A stretch of DNA of 64,000 nt from Terracoccus sp. 273MFTsu3.1 (GCF_000383675.1 NZ_KB911821.1:434001-498000), one strand, 5' to 3'; shown: positions 37,391 to 47,692, numbered from the stretch's first letter. The notes: generated from the letters alone by a model not told the origin. Translations and numbers: made by a program.

Positions 37391-38116
37391 ATGCAGCCCA
37401 CGATCCGCCGCCTCGCCCGGGACGCCGCGCGGCACCGCGCCGTCGGCCTCGCCCTCGGCGCCGTCAACCAGCCGTACTGGGCCGCGCGGTGCTACGGCGG
37501 CACCGACAAGACGTCGCACGGCTACCTGCCCCTCTACGCCCGCTACGTCGGACCGATCCGGATGCGACGCAACGTCGTGGTCGAGATCGGCGTGGGCAAC
37601 TACGAGTCGCCGGTGCCCGGGGGCTCGCTCAAGCTGTGGCGCGACTACTTCCCGCGCTCGGTCGTCGCCGGGGTCGACATCTCGCACAAGGTGGTCGAGC
37701 TCGGCCCTCGCGTGAAGTTCTTCCAGGCCGACCAGTCGTCGGGCGAGGACCTCGCGGGCGTCGTCGAAGCCCTGGGCGGTCGGCTCGACGTCGTCGTCGA
37801 CGACGGTTCGCACGTCGGCGAGCACCAGTGGGCGAGCTTCCAGGCGCTCTTCCCCGCGCTGGCCCCGGGAGGCTGGTACGTCCTCGAGGACCTCTCGACG
37901 AGCTACTGGCCGGACTTTCGCGGCATGATCCCGGCCGACTCCACGACGGCCGTCGGTCTGCTCGGGGCGCTCGTCAGCGACTGCCAGGTCGACGACCCGA
38001 TCTACGTCGACCACCCCGACTGGGGACCGCGGCCTCACACCCTCGTCGGCACAGACGTGGCAGAGGTGCACGTGCACCCCGGAATCGCGTTCATCCGCAA
38101 GGCCGCCCGGTCCTGA
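37391..38116 (+). CDS. SAM-dependent methyltransferase of the MycE/macrocin O-methyltransferase type
   Basis: 241 residues starting at ATG 37391, 37 bp after the previous gene. VVVEIGVGNYESP, LKLWRDYFPRS and VVAGVDIS form the SAM pocket, and VVVDDGSHVGEHQ supplies the Asp/His metal-binding pattern seen in macrolide-sugar O-methyltransferases such as MycE. YVLEDLSTSYWP completes the family pattern. Homologues occur in glycan and lipid-sugar modification as well as antibiotic clusters; no biosynthetic cluster surrounds it here. Likely acts on a sugar hydroxyl. Confidence 0.82.
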   Translation: MQPTIRRLARDAARHRAVGLALGAVNQPYWAARCYGGTDKTSHGYLPLYARYVGPIRMRRNVVVEIGVGNYESPVPGGSLKLWRDYFPRSVVAGVDISHKVVELGPRVKFFQADQSSGEDLAGVVEALGGRLDVVVDDGSHVGEHQWASFQALFPALAPGGWYVLEDLSTSYWPDFRGMIPADSTTAVGLLGALVSDCQVDDPIYVDHPDWGPRPHTLVGTDVAEVHVHPGIAFIRKAARS

Positions 38117-38203
38117 CCACCGCCCGAAGAACGTCGCGCGAAGACGTATGCGTGGGTCCGTGCGGGCGCGCCACAGCCGTCCGGCCCGTGCCACGATGAG
38201 GTC

Positions 38204-38821
38204 GTGCTCATCTCCAAGCCCGTCGCCGAGGCCATCCGTGCCGGCACGGTGACGCAGGCCTTCCGCCGGTGGGACGCCCCGAGGGTCAGGGTCGGCGGCC
38301 TGCAGCTCACCCCGGCCGGCCTCGTCCGCTTCGACGCCGTCAGCCGGGTGCGGGACCCGGAGAAGCTCACCGAGCGGGACGCGCGCACGGCCGGCGTCAA
38401 GGACCTCGCCACCCTGCAGCGGTTCCTCGCCCCGAGGGAGCGCAAGCCCTCACCTCGAGGCGGCAAGGGAGGTGACACCGTCTACCGCATCCGGCTCAGC
38501 TGGGCCGGCGAGGACCCGCGGATCGCCTTGCGCGAGAGCCTGCCCGACGACGACTCGCTGAGCGACATCGCGACTCGACTCCGACGGCTCGACGCGCGGC
38601 CGAGCGGTCCGTGGACCCGCGAGATCCTCGAGTGGATCCGCGACAACCCGCACGTCGTCTCGAAGGAGCTGGCGGCCCTGCGCGGCGTCGAGCTGCTCCC
38701 GATGAAGGTCGACATCCGCAAGCTCAAGGCCCTCGGGCTCACGATCAGCCACGACGTCGGCTACGAGCTCTCACCGCGCGGGACGGCATACCTCGAGTGG
38801 CTCGAGCGGCAGCCCGGCTGA
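38204..38821 (+). CDS. ASCH/PUA-like domain protein with helical C-terminal half
   Basis: 205 residues from GTG 38204. The first ~105 residues (ISKPVAEAIRAGTVTQAFRRWDAPRVRVGG in outline: LISKPVAEAIRAG, RRWDAPRV, then VYRIRLSWAGEDPR) look like an ASCH domain, a beta-barrel related to PUA that may bind RNA or modified nucleotides. The second half (ILEWIRDNPHVVSKELA, then LKALGLTI) resembles a winged helix. I know such proteins as actinobacterial hypotheticals without an assigned role. It ends 28 bp before the convergent CNNM gene. Confidence 0.65.
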   Translation: MLISKPVAEAIRAGTVTQAFRRWDAPRVRVGGLQLTPAGLVRFDAVSRVRDPEKLTERDARTAGVKDLATLQRFLAPRERKPSPRGGKGGDTVYRIRLSWAGEDPRIALRESLPDDDSLSDIATRLRRLDARPSGPWTREILEWIRDNPHVVSKELAALRGVELLPMKVDIRKLKALGLTISHDVGYELSPRGTAYLEWLERQPG

Positions 38822-38849
38822 CCGCGATGGGCACGACCCCGACGGCTGG

Positions 38850-39887
38850 TCAGCGCTGGGTCGTGTCGGTGACCTCGCCGACGAGCTCCTCGAGGACGTC
38901 CTCGAGGAAGACGACGCCCGTCACCGCGGCGTCGTCGTCGATGACGCGTGCGAGGTGCGCGCCCGTCAGCTGCATCGTGGCGAGCACGTCCTCGATGTCG
39001 TCGTCCTCGCGCACGGTGGCCAGGCGGCGGACGCGCTTGGGCGGGATCGGCTGCTCGTGACGCTCGTCGTCGGCGTAGAGGATGTCCTTGAGGTGGAGGT
39101 AGCCGGCGATCTCGCCCGCGGCGTCGCGGACCGGGTAGCGCGAGAAGCCCTGCTTGGCGACGAGCCGCTCGATGTCGGCGGGCGTCGCGCCCAGCTCGAC
39201 GGTCGTCAGCGACCGCACGTCGACCGCCACCTCCCGGGCGCGCTTGTCCGAGAACTCGAGCGTCTTGGCGACCAGCCCGTGCCGCTCCTCCTCGATGAGG
39301 CCCTCCCGGCGGGACTCCCCGACGATGTGCGCCACCTCCTCGACGGTGAAGGCCGACGTGATCTCGTCCTTGGGCTCGACGCCGAAGAGGCGGACCAGCG
39401 CCTTCGCGATCGCCTCCATGGCGTGGATGATCGGGCGCAGCGCGCTGGCGATGAAGAAGAGCGCCGGCACGAGGACGAGGGCGGCCCGGTCGGGCCCCGC
39501 GATGGCGAGGTTCTTCGGGATCATCTCGCCCACGACGACGTGGAGGTAGGACACGATGAGCAGCGCGAGCGCGAGGGCCACGCCGCTCGCCCAGGCGTCG
39601 GAGAGGCCCCAGCCGTGGAAGATCGGCTCGAGCAGGTGGTGCAGCGCCGCCTCGGCCAGCGCACCGAGGCCGACCGAGCACACGGTGATGCCGAGCTGGG
39701 CGGTCGCGAGCATCGACCCGAGCCGCTCGAGCGCGAGCAGGCACGACTGGGCGCGCTTGCTGCCCGCGTCGGCCAGCGGCTCGAGCGTGGATCGTCGCAC
39801 GGCCATGGCGGCGAACTCGGCGCCGACGAAGAAGGCGTTGCCGAGCAGGAGGAGGACCGAGACGAGGTAGACCCAGGCGCCGCTCAC
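38850..39887 (-). CDS. CNNM/CorB-type transporter (DUF21-CBS), second of pair
   Basis: 345 residues: DUF21 membrane domain with about four spans (residues 1-185; AFFVGAEFAAMAVRRS, then TAQLGITVCSVGLGALAE in outline), followed by a CBS pair (about 205-330; FSRYPVRDAAGEIAGYLHLKDIL in outline, and VVFLEDVLEELVGEV). It lacks the C-terminal CorC/HlyC domain. CorB/CNNM proteins export or regulate Mg2+ or other divalent metals. GTG 39887 overlaps the stop of the upstream paralogue (GTGA); the two may form a heteromer. Confidence 0.9.
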   Translation of the reverse strand: MSGAWVYLVSVLLLLGNAFFVGAEFAAMAVRRSTLEPLADAGSKRAQSCLLALERLGSMLATAQLGITVCSVGLGALAEAALHHLLEPIFHGWGLSDAWASGVALALALLIVSYLHVVVGEMIPKNLAIAGPDRAALVLVPALFFIASALRPIIHAMEAIAKALVRLFGVEPKDEITSAFTVEEVAHIVGESRREGLIEEERHGLVAKTLEFSDKRAREVAVDVRSLTTVELGATPADIERLVAKQGFSRYPVRDAAGEIAGYLHLKDILYADDERHEQPIPPKRVRRLATVREDDDIEDVLATMQLTGAHLARVIDDDAAVTGVVFLEDVLEELVGEVTDTTQR

Positions 39888-41290
39888 GATCCATCCCCCG
39901 TCTCGCGCGCTGACGGCATACGACCGGCCCGGTCCGGGTGGCCGGACGCCGCGGACGCGTCACGCCCGTCCTCGCCGTCGCCCGGGGGCAGTGACTCCGG
40001 GTCGGGCACGAAGCGCAGGCGGTCGACGCGGCGCCCCTCCATCCCGACGACGTTGATGCGCCAGCCGGGCAGCCGGACGACGTCACCGACCACGGGCACC
40101 CGGCCGAGGCTCGTCATGACGAAGCCGCCCATCGTCTCGTAGGTCGACCCGTCAGGGACCTCTGCGTCGAAGGCGTCGCGCACCTCGTCCGGGCGCCACA
40201 GACCGGGCACGGTCCACGACCCGTCGATGAGCTCGCGGCCACCCTGCCGGCTGCGGTCGTGCTCGTCGGAGACCTCGCCGACGATCTCCTCGACGACGTC
40301 CTCGAGCGTGACGATGCCCGAGGTGCCGCCGTACTCGTCGACGACGACGGCCATCTGGAAGCCGCCCTCGCGCAGCTCGCGCAGGAGTGGGTCGAGCCGG
40401 ATCGTCTCGGGGACGACGAGGCGGTCGGACATCAGGGCCGAGACGGGCACGTCCTTGCGCCGCTCGTGCGGCACGGCCATCGCCTTCTTGACGTGGACGA
40501 CCCCGTCGATGTCGTCCCAGTCCTCGCCGAGAACCGGGAAGCGCGAGTGCCCGGTGCGCCGCGAGAGTCGCAGCACGTCGTCGGCGGACTCCTCACGGTG
40601 GATGCCGGTGCACCGCACGCGCGGCGTCATGACGTCGTCGGCCGTGCGCTCGCCGAAACCGAGCGAGCGTGTCAGCATCCGCGCGGTCGTGACGTCGAGG
40701 GTGCCGGCCTCGGCGGAGCGCTGCACGAGGCTCGCGAGCTCCTGCGGCGTGCGCGCGCCCGACAGCTCCTCCTGCGGCTCGATCCCGAGCGCGCGGAGGA
40801 ACGCGTTGGCCGATCCGTTGAGCACGATGATGAGCGGCTTGGCGATGACGGCGAAGACGCGCACGGGCAGCGCCACGACCTTGGCCGTCGCGAGCGGCGC
40901 GGAGATGCCGAGGAACTGCGGCAGCAGCTCACCGAAGACCATCGAGAAGATCGTGGCCAGCAGGAGGGCGAGGGCGCTCGAGACGGCCTCCACCGCTCCG
41001 GCGCCGAGACCGAGGGCCTCGAGAGGGCCGGCGACGAGGACCCCGATCGAGGGCTGCGCGAGGTAGCCGACGACGAGGGTGGTGATCGTGATGCCGACCT
41101 GGGCCGCCGACAGCTGGGTCGAGAGCTGCTTGAGCGACTGGAGCACGACACGGGCCCGCGAGTCACCCTCGTCGATGGCCCGCTGGACCGTGGGCCGGTC
41201 GAGGGCCACGAGCGAGAACTCGGCCGCGACGAAGAGCGCGGTGCCGGCCGTGAGCAGCACGGCGCCGAGGACGAGGAGCCACTCGGTCAC
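39884..41290 (-). CDS. CNNM/CorB-type transporter (DUF21-CBS-CorC_HlyC), first of pair
   Basis: 468 residues from GTG 41290. DUF21 domain (residues 1-190; GTALFVAAEFSLVALDRPTV, GITITTLVVGYLAQPSIG in outline), CBS pair (about 205-325; DVMTPRVRCTGIHREE, VVVDEYGGTSGIVTLEDV in outline), and a C-terminal CorC_HlyC domain (about 345-430; GLWRPDEVRDAF, GGFVMTSLGRVP). A Pro/Asp-rich tail ends the protein. The family moves Mg2+ or regulates its flux with ATP sensed at CBS. Coupled by overlap to the shorter paralogue downstream. A possible promoter with TATAGT on the minus strand is at 41396-41401. Confidence 0.92.
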   Translation of the reverse strand: MTEWLLVLGAVLLTAGTALFVAAEFSLVALDRPTVQRAIDEGDSRARVVLQSLKQLSTQLSAAQVGITITTLVVGYLAQPSIGVLVAGPLEALGLGAGAVEAVSSALALLLATIFSMVFGELLPQFLGISAPLATAKVVALPVRVFAVIAKPLIIVLNGSANAFLRALGIEPQEELSGARTPQELASLVQRSAEAGTLDVTTARMLTRSLGFGERTADDVMTPRVRCTGIHREESADDVLRLSRRTGHSRFPVLGEDWDDIDGVVHVKKAMAVPHERRKDVPVSALMSDRLVVPETIRLDPLLRELREGGFQMAVVVDEYGGTSGIVTLEDVVEEIVGEVSDEHDRSRQGGRELIDGSWTVPGLWRPDEVRDAFDAEVPDGSTYETMGGFVMTSLGRVPVVGDVVRLPGWRINVVGMEGRRVDRLRFVPDPESLPPGDGEDGRDASAASGHPDRAGRMPSARETGDGS

Positions 41291-41385
41291 GGCCGGGCCA
41301 CCCGTCCGGGGGTGCGTGCGGTGACGGGAGGGGTGACCTGGCTGGTGGCGGGGGTGGCCGGACCCTGGTCGCGGGGGGAGGTCAT
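41287..41385 (-). CDS. Possible 32-codon leader ORF before the CNNM pair
   Basis: ATG at 41385 opens a Pro/Thr-rich 32-residue frame (MTSPRDQGPATPATSQ...) whose TGA overlaps the GTG of the CNNM gene in the GTGA arrangement. A TATAGT -10 candidate ends 11 bp before the ATG, so the transcript could be nearly leaderless. Random frames of this length are common at this G+C, so support is weak. Confidence 0.25.
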   Translation of the reverse strand: MTSPRDQGPATPATSQVTPPVTARTPGRVARP

Positions 41386-41534
41386 GGTGCGCACAACTAT
41401 AGGGAGGCGCACCGGCCCGCGGCGGCGCGGACCGCTCGCCCCGACCTCCGTGTGGACGGGGTATGCGGTGTGGTTGAGTTGGGCGCATCACGGCGGGGGC
41501 CGTGGCGCCCGCGTGGGCCGACGGAGGGAGCACG

Positions 41535-42590
41535 GTGGTGCACGGACGACCGGAGTTCACCGGGCGCATCGAGGTGCGCGGGCTGACGAAGCGGTTCGGC
41601 TCCTTCACCGCCGTCGACCACCTCGACTTCGATGTCGAGCCCGGACGCGTGACCGGCTTCCTCGGACCCAACGGCAGCGGCAAGACGACGACCCTGCGCA
41701 TGCTGCTCGGGCTCGTCCGGGCCACCGACGGCACGGCGACGATCGACGGCCACCGCTACGCCGAGATCCCCAACCCGCTCACCGTCGTCGGCTCCGCCCT
41801 CGAGGCGACGAACTTCCACCCCGGTCGCACGGGGCGCAACCACCTGCGCGTGCAGGCGGCGGTCGCCGGTGTCCCGGACTCCCGCGTCGACGAGCTGCTC
41901 GAGCTCGTGGGCATCCCGGCCGCTGCCCGCAAGCGCGCCGGCGGCTACTCCATGGGCATGCGTCAGCGTCTCGGGCTCGCCGGCGCCCTGCTCGGCGACC
42001 CGCGCGTCATCATCCTCGACGAGCCGGCCAACGGCCTCGACCCCGAGGGCATCCGTTGGCTGCGCGGCTTCCTGCGGCACCTCGCCGACGAGGGTCGCAC
42101 GCTGCTCATCTCGAGCCACATGCTCTCCGAGGTCGAGCAGACCGTCGACGACGTCGTCATCATCGCCAACGGGAAGCGGGTCGCCCAGGGCACGGTCGCC
42201 GAGCTGCGCGGCGAGCCGACGGCATACGTCCGCACGTCCGACCCCGACCGACTGTCCGAGGCGCTGCGCGGTCGCGGCCTCACGGTCACGCCGAGCGGGC
42301 GGGGTCTGCGCGTCACCACCGAGGACCTCGCCGTCGTCGGGGACGTGGCCCACGCCAGCGACGTCGCGATCCACGAGCTGCGCAGCGAGCAGACCCACCT
42401 CGAGGAGCTCTTCTTCAACCTCACCGAGAGCGACGAGCACCGCAACCGCAACCTGGGGCTCGACGCGCCGTCAGAGGGCAGCGTGCCCGTCGACCTCCCG
42501 CCACCGAGCGGGCCCCCGATCGACCCCGCCCTGCTCGCCGAGCCCGCTCCGGTGGCAGGTCCGGCGGACCGCGAAGGAGACGCGCGATGA
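41535..42590 (+). CDS. ABC transporter ATP-binding protein (exporter type)
   Basis: 351 residues. Walker A is FLGPNGSGKTTT, signature is YSMGMRQRLGLAGAL, Walker B is VIILDEPANGLDP, and the H-loop is ISSHMLSEVEQ. The C-terminal ~110 residues after the ATPase contain a small ACT-like part then a Pro/Asp-rich tail. GTG 41535 is favoured by GGAGGG 6 bases upstream; a GTG at 41502 lacks one. It is coupled (ATGA) to the permease. This layout matches drug, bacitracin/lantibiotic or unknown-substrate exporters; substrate cannot be read. Confidence 0.9.
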   Translation: MVHGRPEFTGRIEVRGLTKRFGSFTAVDHLDFDVEPGRVTGFLGPNGSGKTTTLRMLLGLVRATDGTATIDGHRYAEIPNPLTVVGSALEATNFHPGRTGRNHLRVQAAVAGVPDSRVDELLELVGIPAAARKRAGGYSMGMRQRLGLAGALLGDPRVIILDEPANGLDPEGIRWLRGFLRHLADEGRTLLISSHMLSEVEQTVDDVVIIANGKRVAQGTVAELRGEPTAYVRTSDPDRLSEALRGRGLTVTPSGRGLRVTTEDLAVVGDVAHASDVAIHELRSEQTHLEELFFNLTESDEHRNRNLGLDAPSEGSVPVDLPPPSGPPIDPALLAEPAPVAGPADREGDAR

Positions 42591-43390
42591 CCGCTGCGGT
42601 GCGGGCCGAGCTCCGCAAGCTCTTCACGACCCGTCTCTGGTGGGGCATGGCCATCGCCGTGTTCGTCAGCGGCGCCGCCTTCGCCGTCCTCTTCGCCTTC
42701 GTGTTCACGAGCGACGCCCTGCGCGGGCCGCAGGCTGCGGCGGCTCCCACCACCGACGTCGCCATCGCCAAGGCGGTCTTCACGGGGGGCCTGCAGGTCG
42801 GCTACCTCCTGACGTTGTCGATCGGCGTGCTCACCATCGGTTCGGAGTACCGCCACCAGACCATCACCGCGACCTTCCTGGCCATCCCGCGGCGCGGTCG
42901 CGTCATGGCGGCCAAGGTCATCTCGCTGCTTGCGATCGGCGTCCTCTACGGCCTGCTGTCCCTCGCGGGCGCCGTCGGCGCGGGCACCCTCGTGCTGACG
43001 TCCAAGGGTGTCGCCCCCTTCGCCGACCCGGCGATCTGGCGCACCCTCGCGCTCTCCCTCCTCGTGCTCGGCCTCTGGGCCCTCATCGGTCTCGGCGCCG
43101 GCATCCTCATCCCCAACCAGGTCGCCGCGCTGCTCATCTCCGTCGCCGTGGCGTGGATCGTCGAACCGGTGCTGGGGCTCGTGCTCGCCCTGACCGACTG
43201 GGGCAAGAGCATCTCCCCCTACCTGCCGAGCCGCGCCACGAGCGCGATGCTCGAGTCGACGAGCAGCGGCTTCGACGGCCAACCGGTCTCCCAGCTCTCC
43301 TGGTGGGCGGGGGCCCTCGTGCTCATGGCGTATGCCGCCGTGCTGGCCGGTCTCGGCACGTGGCGGACGCTGCGCGCCGACATCAGCTGA
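42587..43390 (+). CDS. ABC transporter permease, ABC-2 type
   Basis: 267 residues with six membrane segments: about 18-39, 65-84, 108-133, 148-173, 181-200 and 240-258. The second loop has TIGSEYRHQTITATFLAIPRR in outline (GSEYRHQT and TFLAIPRR), a pattern of ABC-2 permeases where the E(Y/W)R segment contacts the ATPase. ATG 42587 overlaps the ATPase stop. Partner of the upstream ATP-binding protein. Confidence 0.9.
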   Translation: MTAAVRAELRKLFTTRLWWGMAIAVFVSGAAFAVLFAFVFTSDALRGPQAAAAPTTDVAIAKAVFTGGLQVGYLLTLSIGVLTIGSEYRHQTITATFLAIPRRGRVMAAKVISLLAIGVLYGLLSLAGAVGAGTLVLTSKGVAPFADPAIWRTLALSLLVLGLWALIGLGAGILIPNQVAALLISVAVAWIVEPVLGLVLALTDWGKSISPYLPSRATSAMLESTSSGFDGQPVSQLSWWAGALVLMAYAAVLAGLGTWRTLRADIS

Positions 43391-43536
43391 CGCGGGCTTC
43401 CAGCGGGCACCGGCGATACCCGACGGTGCCGCCGAGGGCCAGCCCTGCGGACGTGAGGAACGCCTCGTCGATGGTCGGGCTCGACATCCGAGCCCCCGTC
43501 CGGTATCGGAGCATTCGGGTCTAGGCTTGACCCCTG

Positions 43537-43542
43537 TATAGG
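43537..43542 (+). promoter_or_regulatory. Candidate -10 of kgd
   Basis: TATAGG in the 192-bp gap before kgd, 40 bp ahead of its GTG, in the only A/T-rich patch there. A TTGACC just before it is too close to serve as its -35. Confidence 0.35.
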
Positions 43543-43582
43543 CAAAGACGCACCCGAGCCAAACGAAAGAGGCGCATTCGCC

Positions 43583-46500
43583 GTGTCCGATCAGTCCACG
43601 TCCGGTGACCCGATTGCAGCATTCGGGCCGAACGAATGGCTCGTCGACGAGCTCTACCAGCAGTTCCTGACCGACAAGACGTCGGTCGACAAGGCCTGGT
43701 GGGGGTTCTTCGAGGACTACCGGCCGGGTGAGGCCGACACGAGCGCGGCCCCGGGCCGCACGGCGACCGCGACCAAGCAGCAGACGACGCACACGCCGAC
43801 CGGCGGCTCGGCCACCGGGTCCACCAACGGGTCGGCCAACGGTGCCCCCGCGAAGGCCCCGTCGACCGCTGCGCAGAGCCCCGCCCCCACGCCGCCTGCG
43901 GCGACCCGGCCGAAGGTGGCGCCCGCGCCGCCTGCCCAGGCCCCCGCCGCACCGGCGGCGAAGGCCGCCCCGAAGGCCGAGCCCAGGACCGAGCCCAAGA
44001 CCGAGCCCAAGGCGGCACCCAAGGACGAGCCCGCCGCCGAGACCCCCAAGCCGCGCGACATCCCCGCGGTCAAGGGCACCGGCCCGGTCAACGACGACCG
44101 GGTGACCCCGCTGCGCGGCGCGTCCTCCCGCGTCGTGGCCAACATGGAGGTCTCGCTCACCGTCCCGACCGCGACGAGCGTGCGCGCCGTCCCGGCCAAG
44201 CTGCTCATCGACAACCGTGTCGTCATCAACAACCACCTCGCCCGCTCGCGCGGCGGCAAGGTGAGCTTCACCCACATCATCGGCTACGCCATGGTCAAGG
44301 CTCTGGCGCTCATGCCCGAGATGAACAACGGCTTCACCGAGAAGGACGGCAAGCCCGCCCTCGTCGTGCCGGCCCACGTCAACTTCGGCCTGGCCATCGA
44401 CCTCCAGAAGGACGACGGCAGCCGCACGCTCGTCGTGCCCTCGATCAAGTCGGCCGAGGAGATGGACTTCGTCCACTTCTGGACCGCCTACGAGGACATC
44501 GTCCGCAAGGCCCGCGCCAACAAGCTGACCGTCGAGGACTTCCAGGGCACGACGATCTCGTTGACCAACCCGGGCGGCATCGGCACGGTGCACTCGGTCC
44601 CGCGCCTCATGAAGGGCCAGGGCGCCATCATCGGCGTCGGCGCCCTCGACTACCCCGCCGAGTGGCAGGGCGCGAGCACCGAGACCCTCAACCGCAACGC
44701 CGTGAGCAAGATCCTCACGCTCACCTCGACGTACGACCACCGCATCATCCAGGGCGCGCAGTCCGGCGACTACCTGCGGATCATGCATCAGCTGCTCCTC
44801 GGCGACAACCAGTTCTACGACGAGATCTTCGAGTCGCTGCGCATCCCCTACGAGCCGATCCGCTGGATCCAGGACGTCGACTCCTCGCACGACGACGACA
44901 TCAACAAGGTCGCCCGCGTCCAGGAGCTCATCCACGCCTACCGCGTGCGCGGCCACCTCATGGCCGACACCGACCCGCTCGAGTACAAGCAGCGCCGCCA
45001 CCACGACCTCGACGTCACGACGCACGGCCTGAGCCTCTGGGACCTCGACCGCACCTTCGCGACCGGCGGCTTCGGCGGCTACCCGTTCCTCAAGCTCCGC
45101 AAGATCCTCGGCATCCTGCGTGACTCGTACTGCCGCACCGTCGGCATCGAGTACATGCACATCCAGGACCCCGAGCAGCGCAAGTGGATCCAGAACAAGG
45201 TCGAGCGGCCCTACGAGAAGGCCAACCGCGACGAGCAGATGCGGATCATGCGCCGCCTCAACGCCGCCGAGGCCTTCGAGACGTTCCTCCAGACGAAGTT
45301 CGTCGGGCAGAAGCGCTTCTCGCTCGAGGGCGGCGAGTCCGTCATCGCGCTCCTCGACCGCATCCTGTGCCGGGCCGCGAGCGAGAACCTCGACGAGGTC
45401 TGCATCGGCATGCCGCACCGTGGCCGTCTCAACGTGCTGGCCAACATCGCCGGCAAGTCCTACGGCCAGATCTTCCGCGAGTTCGAGGGCACCCAGGACC
45501 CCAAGTCGGTCCAGGGCTCGGGCGACGTGAAGTACCACCTCGGTACCGAGGGCGAGTTCGTCTCCGAGGACGGCAGCAAGACCAAGGTCTACCTCGCCGC
45601 CAACCCGAGCCACCTCGAGGCCGTCAACCCCGTGCTCGAGGGCATCGTCCGGGCCAAGCAGGACCGGCTCAACCTCGCCGGCGAGTCGTTCACCGTGCTG
45701 CCCGTGCTCATGCACGGCGACGCCGCGTTCGCCGGCCAGGGCGTCGTGGCCGAGACGCTCAACCTCTCGCAGCTGCGCGGCTACCGCACGGGCGGCACGA
45801 TCCACGTCGTCATCAACAACCAGGTCGGGTTCACGACCTCGCCGAGCAGCTCGCGCTCGTCGGTCTACTCGACCGACGTCGCCCGCATGATCCAGGCACC
45901 GATCTTCCACGTGAACGGCGACGACCCCGAGGCCTGCGTGCGCGTGGCCGAGCTGGCCTACGAGTTCCGCCAGGAGTTCAACAAGGACGTCGTCATCGAC
46001 ATGGTGTGCTACCGCCGCCGCGGTCACAACGAGGGCGACGACCCGTCGATGACCCAGCCGCTGATGTACAACCTCATCGAGGCCAAGCGCTCGGTCCGCA
46101 AGCTCTACACGGAGTCGCTCATCGGTCGCGGCGACATCAGCGTCGAGGACGCCGAGGCCGCGTTGCGCGACTACCAGCAGCAGCTCGAGCGCGTCTTCGT
46201 CGAGACCCGCGAGGCGAAGAAGGCCCAGGCCGCCACCCCGGCCCCGCCGACCGACCGCGACTCCGACGCCCCCGACAACGCCGGCCTCGAGCGCCCCACG
46301 GCGCAGGTCCAGGACGACGAGGCGCCGGTGCGCTCCGCGACCGAGACCGGAGTCGAGGCGAGCGAGCTCGTCCACATCGGGGAGACCTTCGCGAGCCCGC
46401 CCGAGGGCTTCACGATCCACCCGAAGCTCAAGCAGCTCATGGACAAGCGCGCCCAGATGGTCCACGAGGGTGGCATCGACTGGCCGATGGCCGAGCTGCT

Positions 46501-47506
46501 CGCCTTCGGCACGCTCCTCAAGGAGGGCACCCCGATCCGGCTCGCCGGTCAGGACAGCCGCCGCGGCACGTTCGTGCAGCGCCACGCGGTGCTCATCGAC
46601 AAGAACAACGCGGAGGAGTGGACCCCGCTGCTCTACCTCGGCGAGGGCCAGGCCCGCTTCTGGGTCTACGACTCGCTGCTGTCCGAGTACGCCGCGATGG
46701 GCTTCGAGTACGGCTACTCCGTCGAGCGCCCCGACGCGCTCGTGCTGTGGGAGGCGCAGTTCGGCGACTTCGGCAACGGCGCGCAGACGATCGTCGACGA
46801 GTTCATCTCCAGCTCCGAGCAGAAGTGGGGTCAGCGCAGCTCGGTCGTGCTGCTCCTGCCGCACGGCTACGAGGGCCAGGGTCCCGACCACAGCTCGGCG
46901 CGCATCGAGCGCTACCTCCAGCTCTGCGCCGAGAACAACATGACGGTCGCCTACCCCTCGACCGCTGCGAGCTACTTCCACCTCCTGCGTCGACAGGCCT
47001 ACGCCCGCCCGCGCACGCCGCTCGTCGTCTTCACCCCGAAGTCGATGCTGCGCAGCAAGGCGGCGGCCAGCTCGGTCGAGGCCTTCACGCAGGGTGGCTT
47101 CCAGCCGGTGCTGGCCGACCACGAGGGCGTCACGAAGGACGTCACGCGGGTGCTCTTCGCCAGCGGCAAGATCGTCCACGAGCTCGACGCCGAGCGCGAG
47201 AAGCGCGGCGACACCTCGACGGCCGTCATCCGCGTCGAGCAGCTCTACCCCATCCCCGAGAAGGAGATGATCGACGCCGCCTCGAAGTACCCCGGCGCCG
47301 AACTCGTGTGGGTGCAGGACGAACCGCGCAACCAGGGTGCGTGGCCGCTCATGGCGCAGTGGCTGCACGAGGACCTCTGCGACCTCGGCGAGACCCGTCC
47401 GTGGCGCGTCGTGGCCCGCAAGGCCGCGGCCTCCCCGGCCACCGGCTCGTCGAAGAAGCACGCGGCCGAGCAGGCCGAGCTCATGGAGCGCGCGTTCGGG
47501 CGCTGA
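43583..47506 (+). CDS. kgd: Multifunctional 2-oxoglutarate metabolism enzyme (Kgd/OdhA)
   Basis: 1307-residue fusion typical of Actinobacteria: it decarboxylates 2-oxoglutarate as the E1o of the oxoglutarate dehydrogenase complex and can also make 2-hydroxy-3-oxoadipate. Residues 1-45 form the conserved helical start ([16 protein letters not shown]). Residues 46-170 are a Pro/Ala/Lys linker with [11 protein letters not shown]-like repeats. Residues ~175-425 are an E2-like acyltransferase lacking a lipoyl domain, with [13 protein letters not shown] (His386). The rest is E1: [30 protein letters not shown] and NNQVGFTT for thiamine-PP and Mg2+, then [19 protein letters not shown] 43583. Activity is normally gated by the FHA protein GarA/OdhI, not seen here. 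Confidence 0.97.
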   Translation: MSDQSTSGDPIAAFGPNEWLVDELYQQFLTDKTSVDKAWWGFFEDYRPGEADTSAAPGRTATATKQQTTHTPTGGSATGSTNGSANGAPAKAPSTAAQSPAPTPPAATRPKVAPAPPAQAPAAPAAKAAPKAEPRTEPKTEPKAAPKDEPAAETPKPRDIPAVKGTGPVNDDRVTPLRGASSRVVANMEVSLTVPTATSVRAVPAKLLIDNRVVINNHLARSRGGKVSFTHIIGYAMVKALALMPEMNNGFTEKDGKPALVVPAHVNFGLAIDLQKDDGSRTLVVPSIKSAEEMDFVHFWTAYEDIVRKARANKLTVEDFQGTTISLTNPGGIGTVHSVPRLMKGQGAIIGVGALDYPAEWQGASTETLNRNAVSKILTLTSTYDHRIIQGAQSGDYLRIMHQLLLGDNQFYDEIFESLRIPYEPIRWIQDVDSSHDDDINKVARVQELIHAYRVRGHLMADTDPLEYKQRRHHDLDVTTHGLSLWDLDRTFATGGFGGYPFLKLRKILGILRDSYCRTVGIEYMHIQDPEQRKWIQNKVERPYEKANRDEQMRIMRRLNAAEAFETFLQTKFVGQKRFSLEGGESVIALLDRILCRAASENLDEVCIGMPHRGRLNVLANIAGKSYGQIFREFEGTQDPKSVQGSGDVKYHLGTEGEFVSEDGSKTKVYLAANPSHLEAVNPVLEGIVRAKQDRLNLAGESFTVLPVLMHGDAAFAGQGVVAETLNLSQLRGYRTGGTIHVVINNQVGFTTSPSSSRSSVYSTDVARMIQAPIFHVNGDDPEACVRVAELAYEFRQEFNKDVVIDMVCYRRRGHNEGDDPSMTQPLMYNLIEAKRSVRKLYTESLIGRGDISVEDAEAALRDYQQQLERVFVETREAKKAQAATPAPPTDRDSDAPDNAGLERPTAQVQDDEAPVRSATETGVEASELVHIGETFASPPEGFTIHPKLKQLMDKRAQMVHEGGIDWPMAELLAFGTLLKEGTPIRLAGQDSRRGTFVQRHAVLIDKNNAEEWTPLLYLGEGQARFWVYDSLLSEYAAMGFEYGYSVERPDALVLWEAQFGDFGNGAQTIVDEFISSSEQKWGQRSSVVLLLPHGYEGQGPDHSSARIERYLQLCAENNMTVAYPSTAASYFHLLRRQAYARPRTPLVVFTPKSMLRSKAAASSVEAFTQGGFQPVLADHEGVTKDVTRVLFASGKIVHELDAEREKRGDTSTAVIRVEQLYPIPEKEMIDAASKYPGAELVWVQDEPRNQGAWPLMAQWLHEDLCDLGETRPWRVVARKAAASPATGSSKKHAAEQAELMERAFGR

Positions 47507-47540
47507 GCCGCACCCGCCGGCCCGGGCACACCCGAGCACC

Positions 47541-47573
47541 CGAGGGACCCCGCCACGACGGCGGGGTCCCTCG
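47541..47573 (+). terminator. Terminator after kgd
   Basis: Perfect 14-bp stem (CGAGGGACCCCGCC and complement) with a 5-base loop, 35 bp after the kgd stop, followed by T-poor sequence. Confidence 0.85.
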
Positions 47574-47692
47574 CTGCGTCACCGACGTGACGGCATACGC
47601 AAGCGGGCCCGGTCCCCTGGCACGTGGGCCGATGTGCCCGGTCCTCGGCCCGCCTCCGCCAGCCCCACCCCCGCACGCGATAACCTCCCCAC

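Noticed and set aside
37391-38116. Macrolide biosynthetic cluster suggested by the MycE-like methyltransferase
   Set aside because: No polyketide synthase, glycosyltransferase or tailoring gene is nearby; the family is also used in ordinary glycan modification.
41963-47539. A 1858-codon open frame antisense to kgd and the ABC genes
   Set aside because: At this G+C content the opposite strand of a real gene is often free of stops. The translation is low-complexity with Val/Leu/Asp/Arg bias and has no known motif, while the kgd frame has all family motifs.
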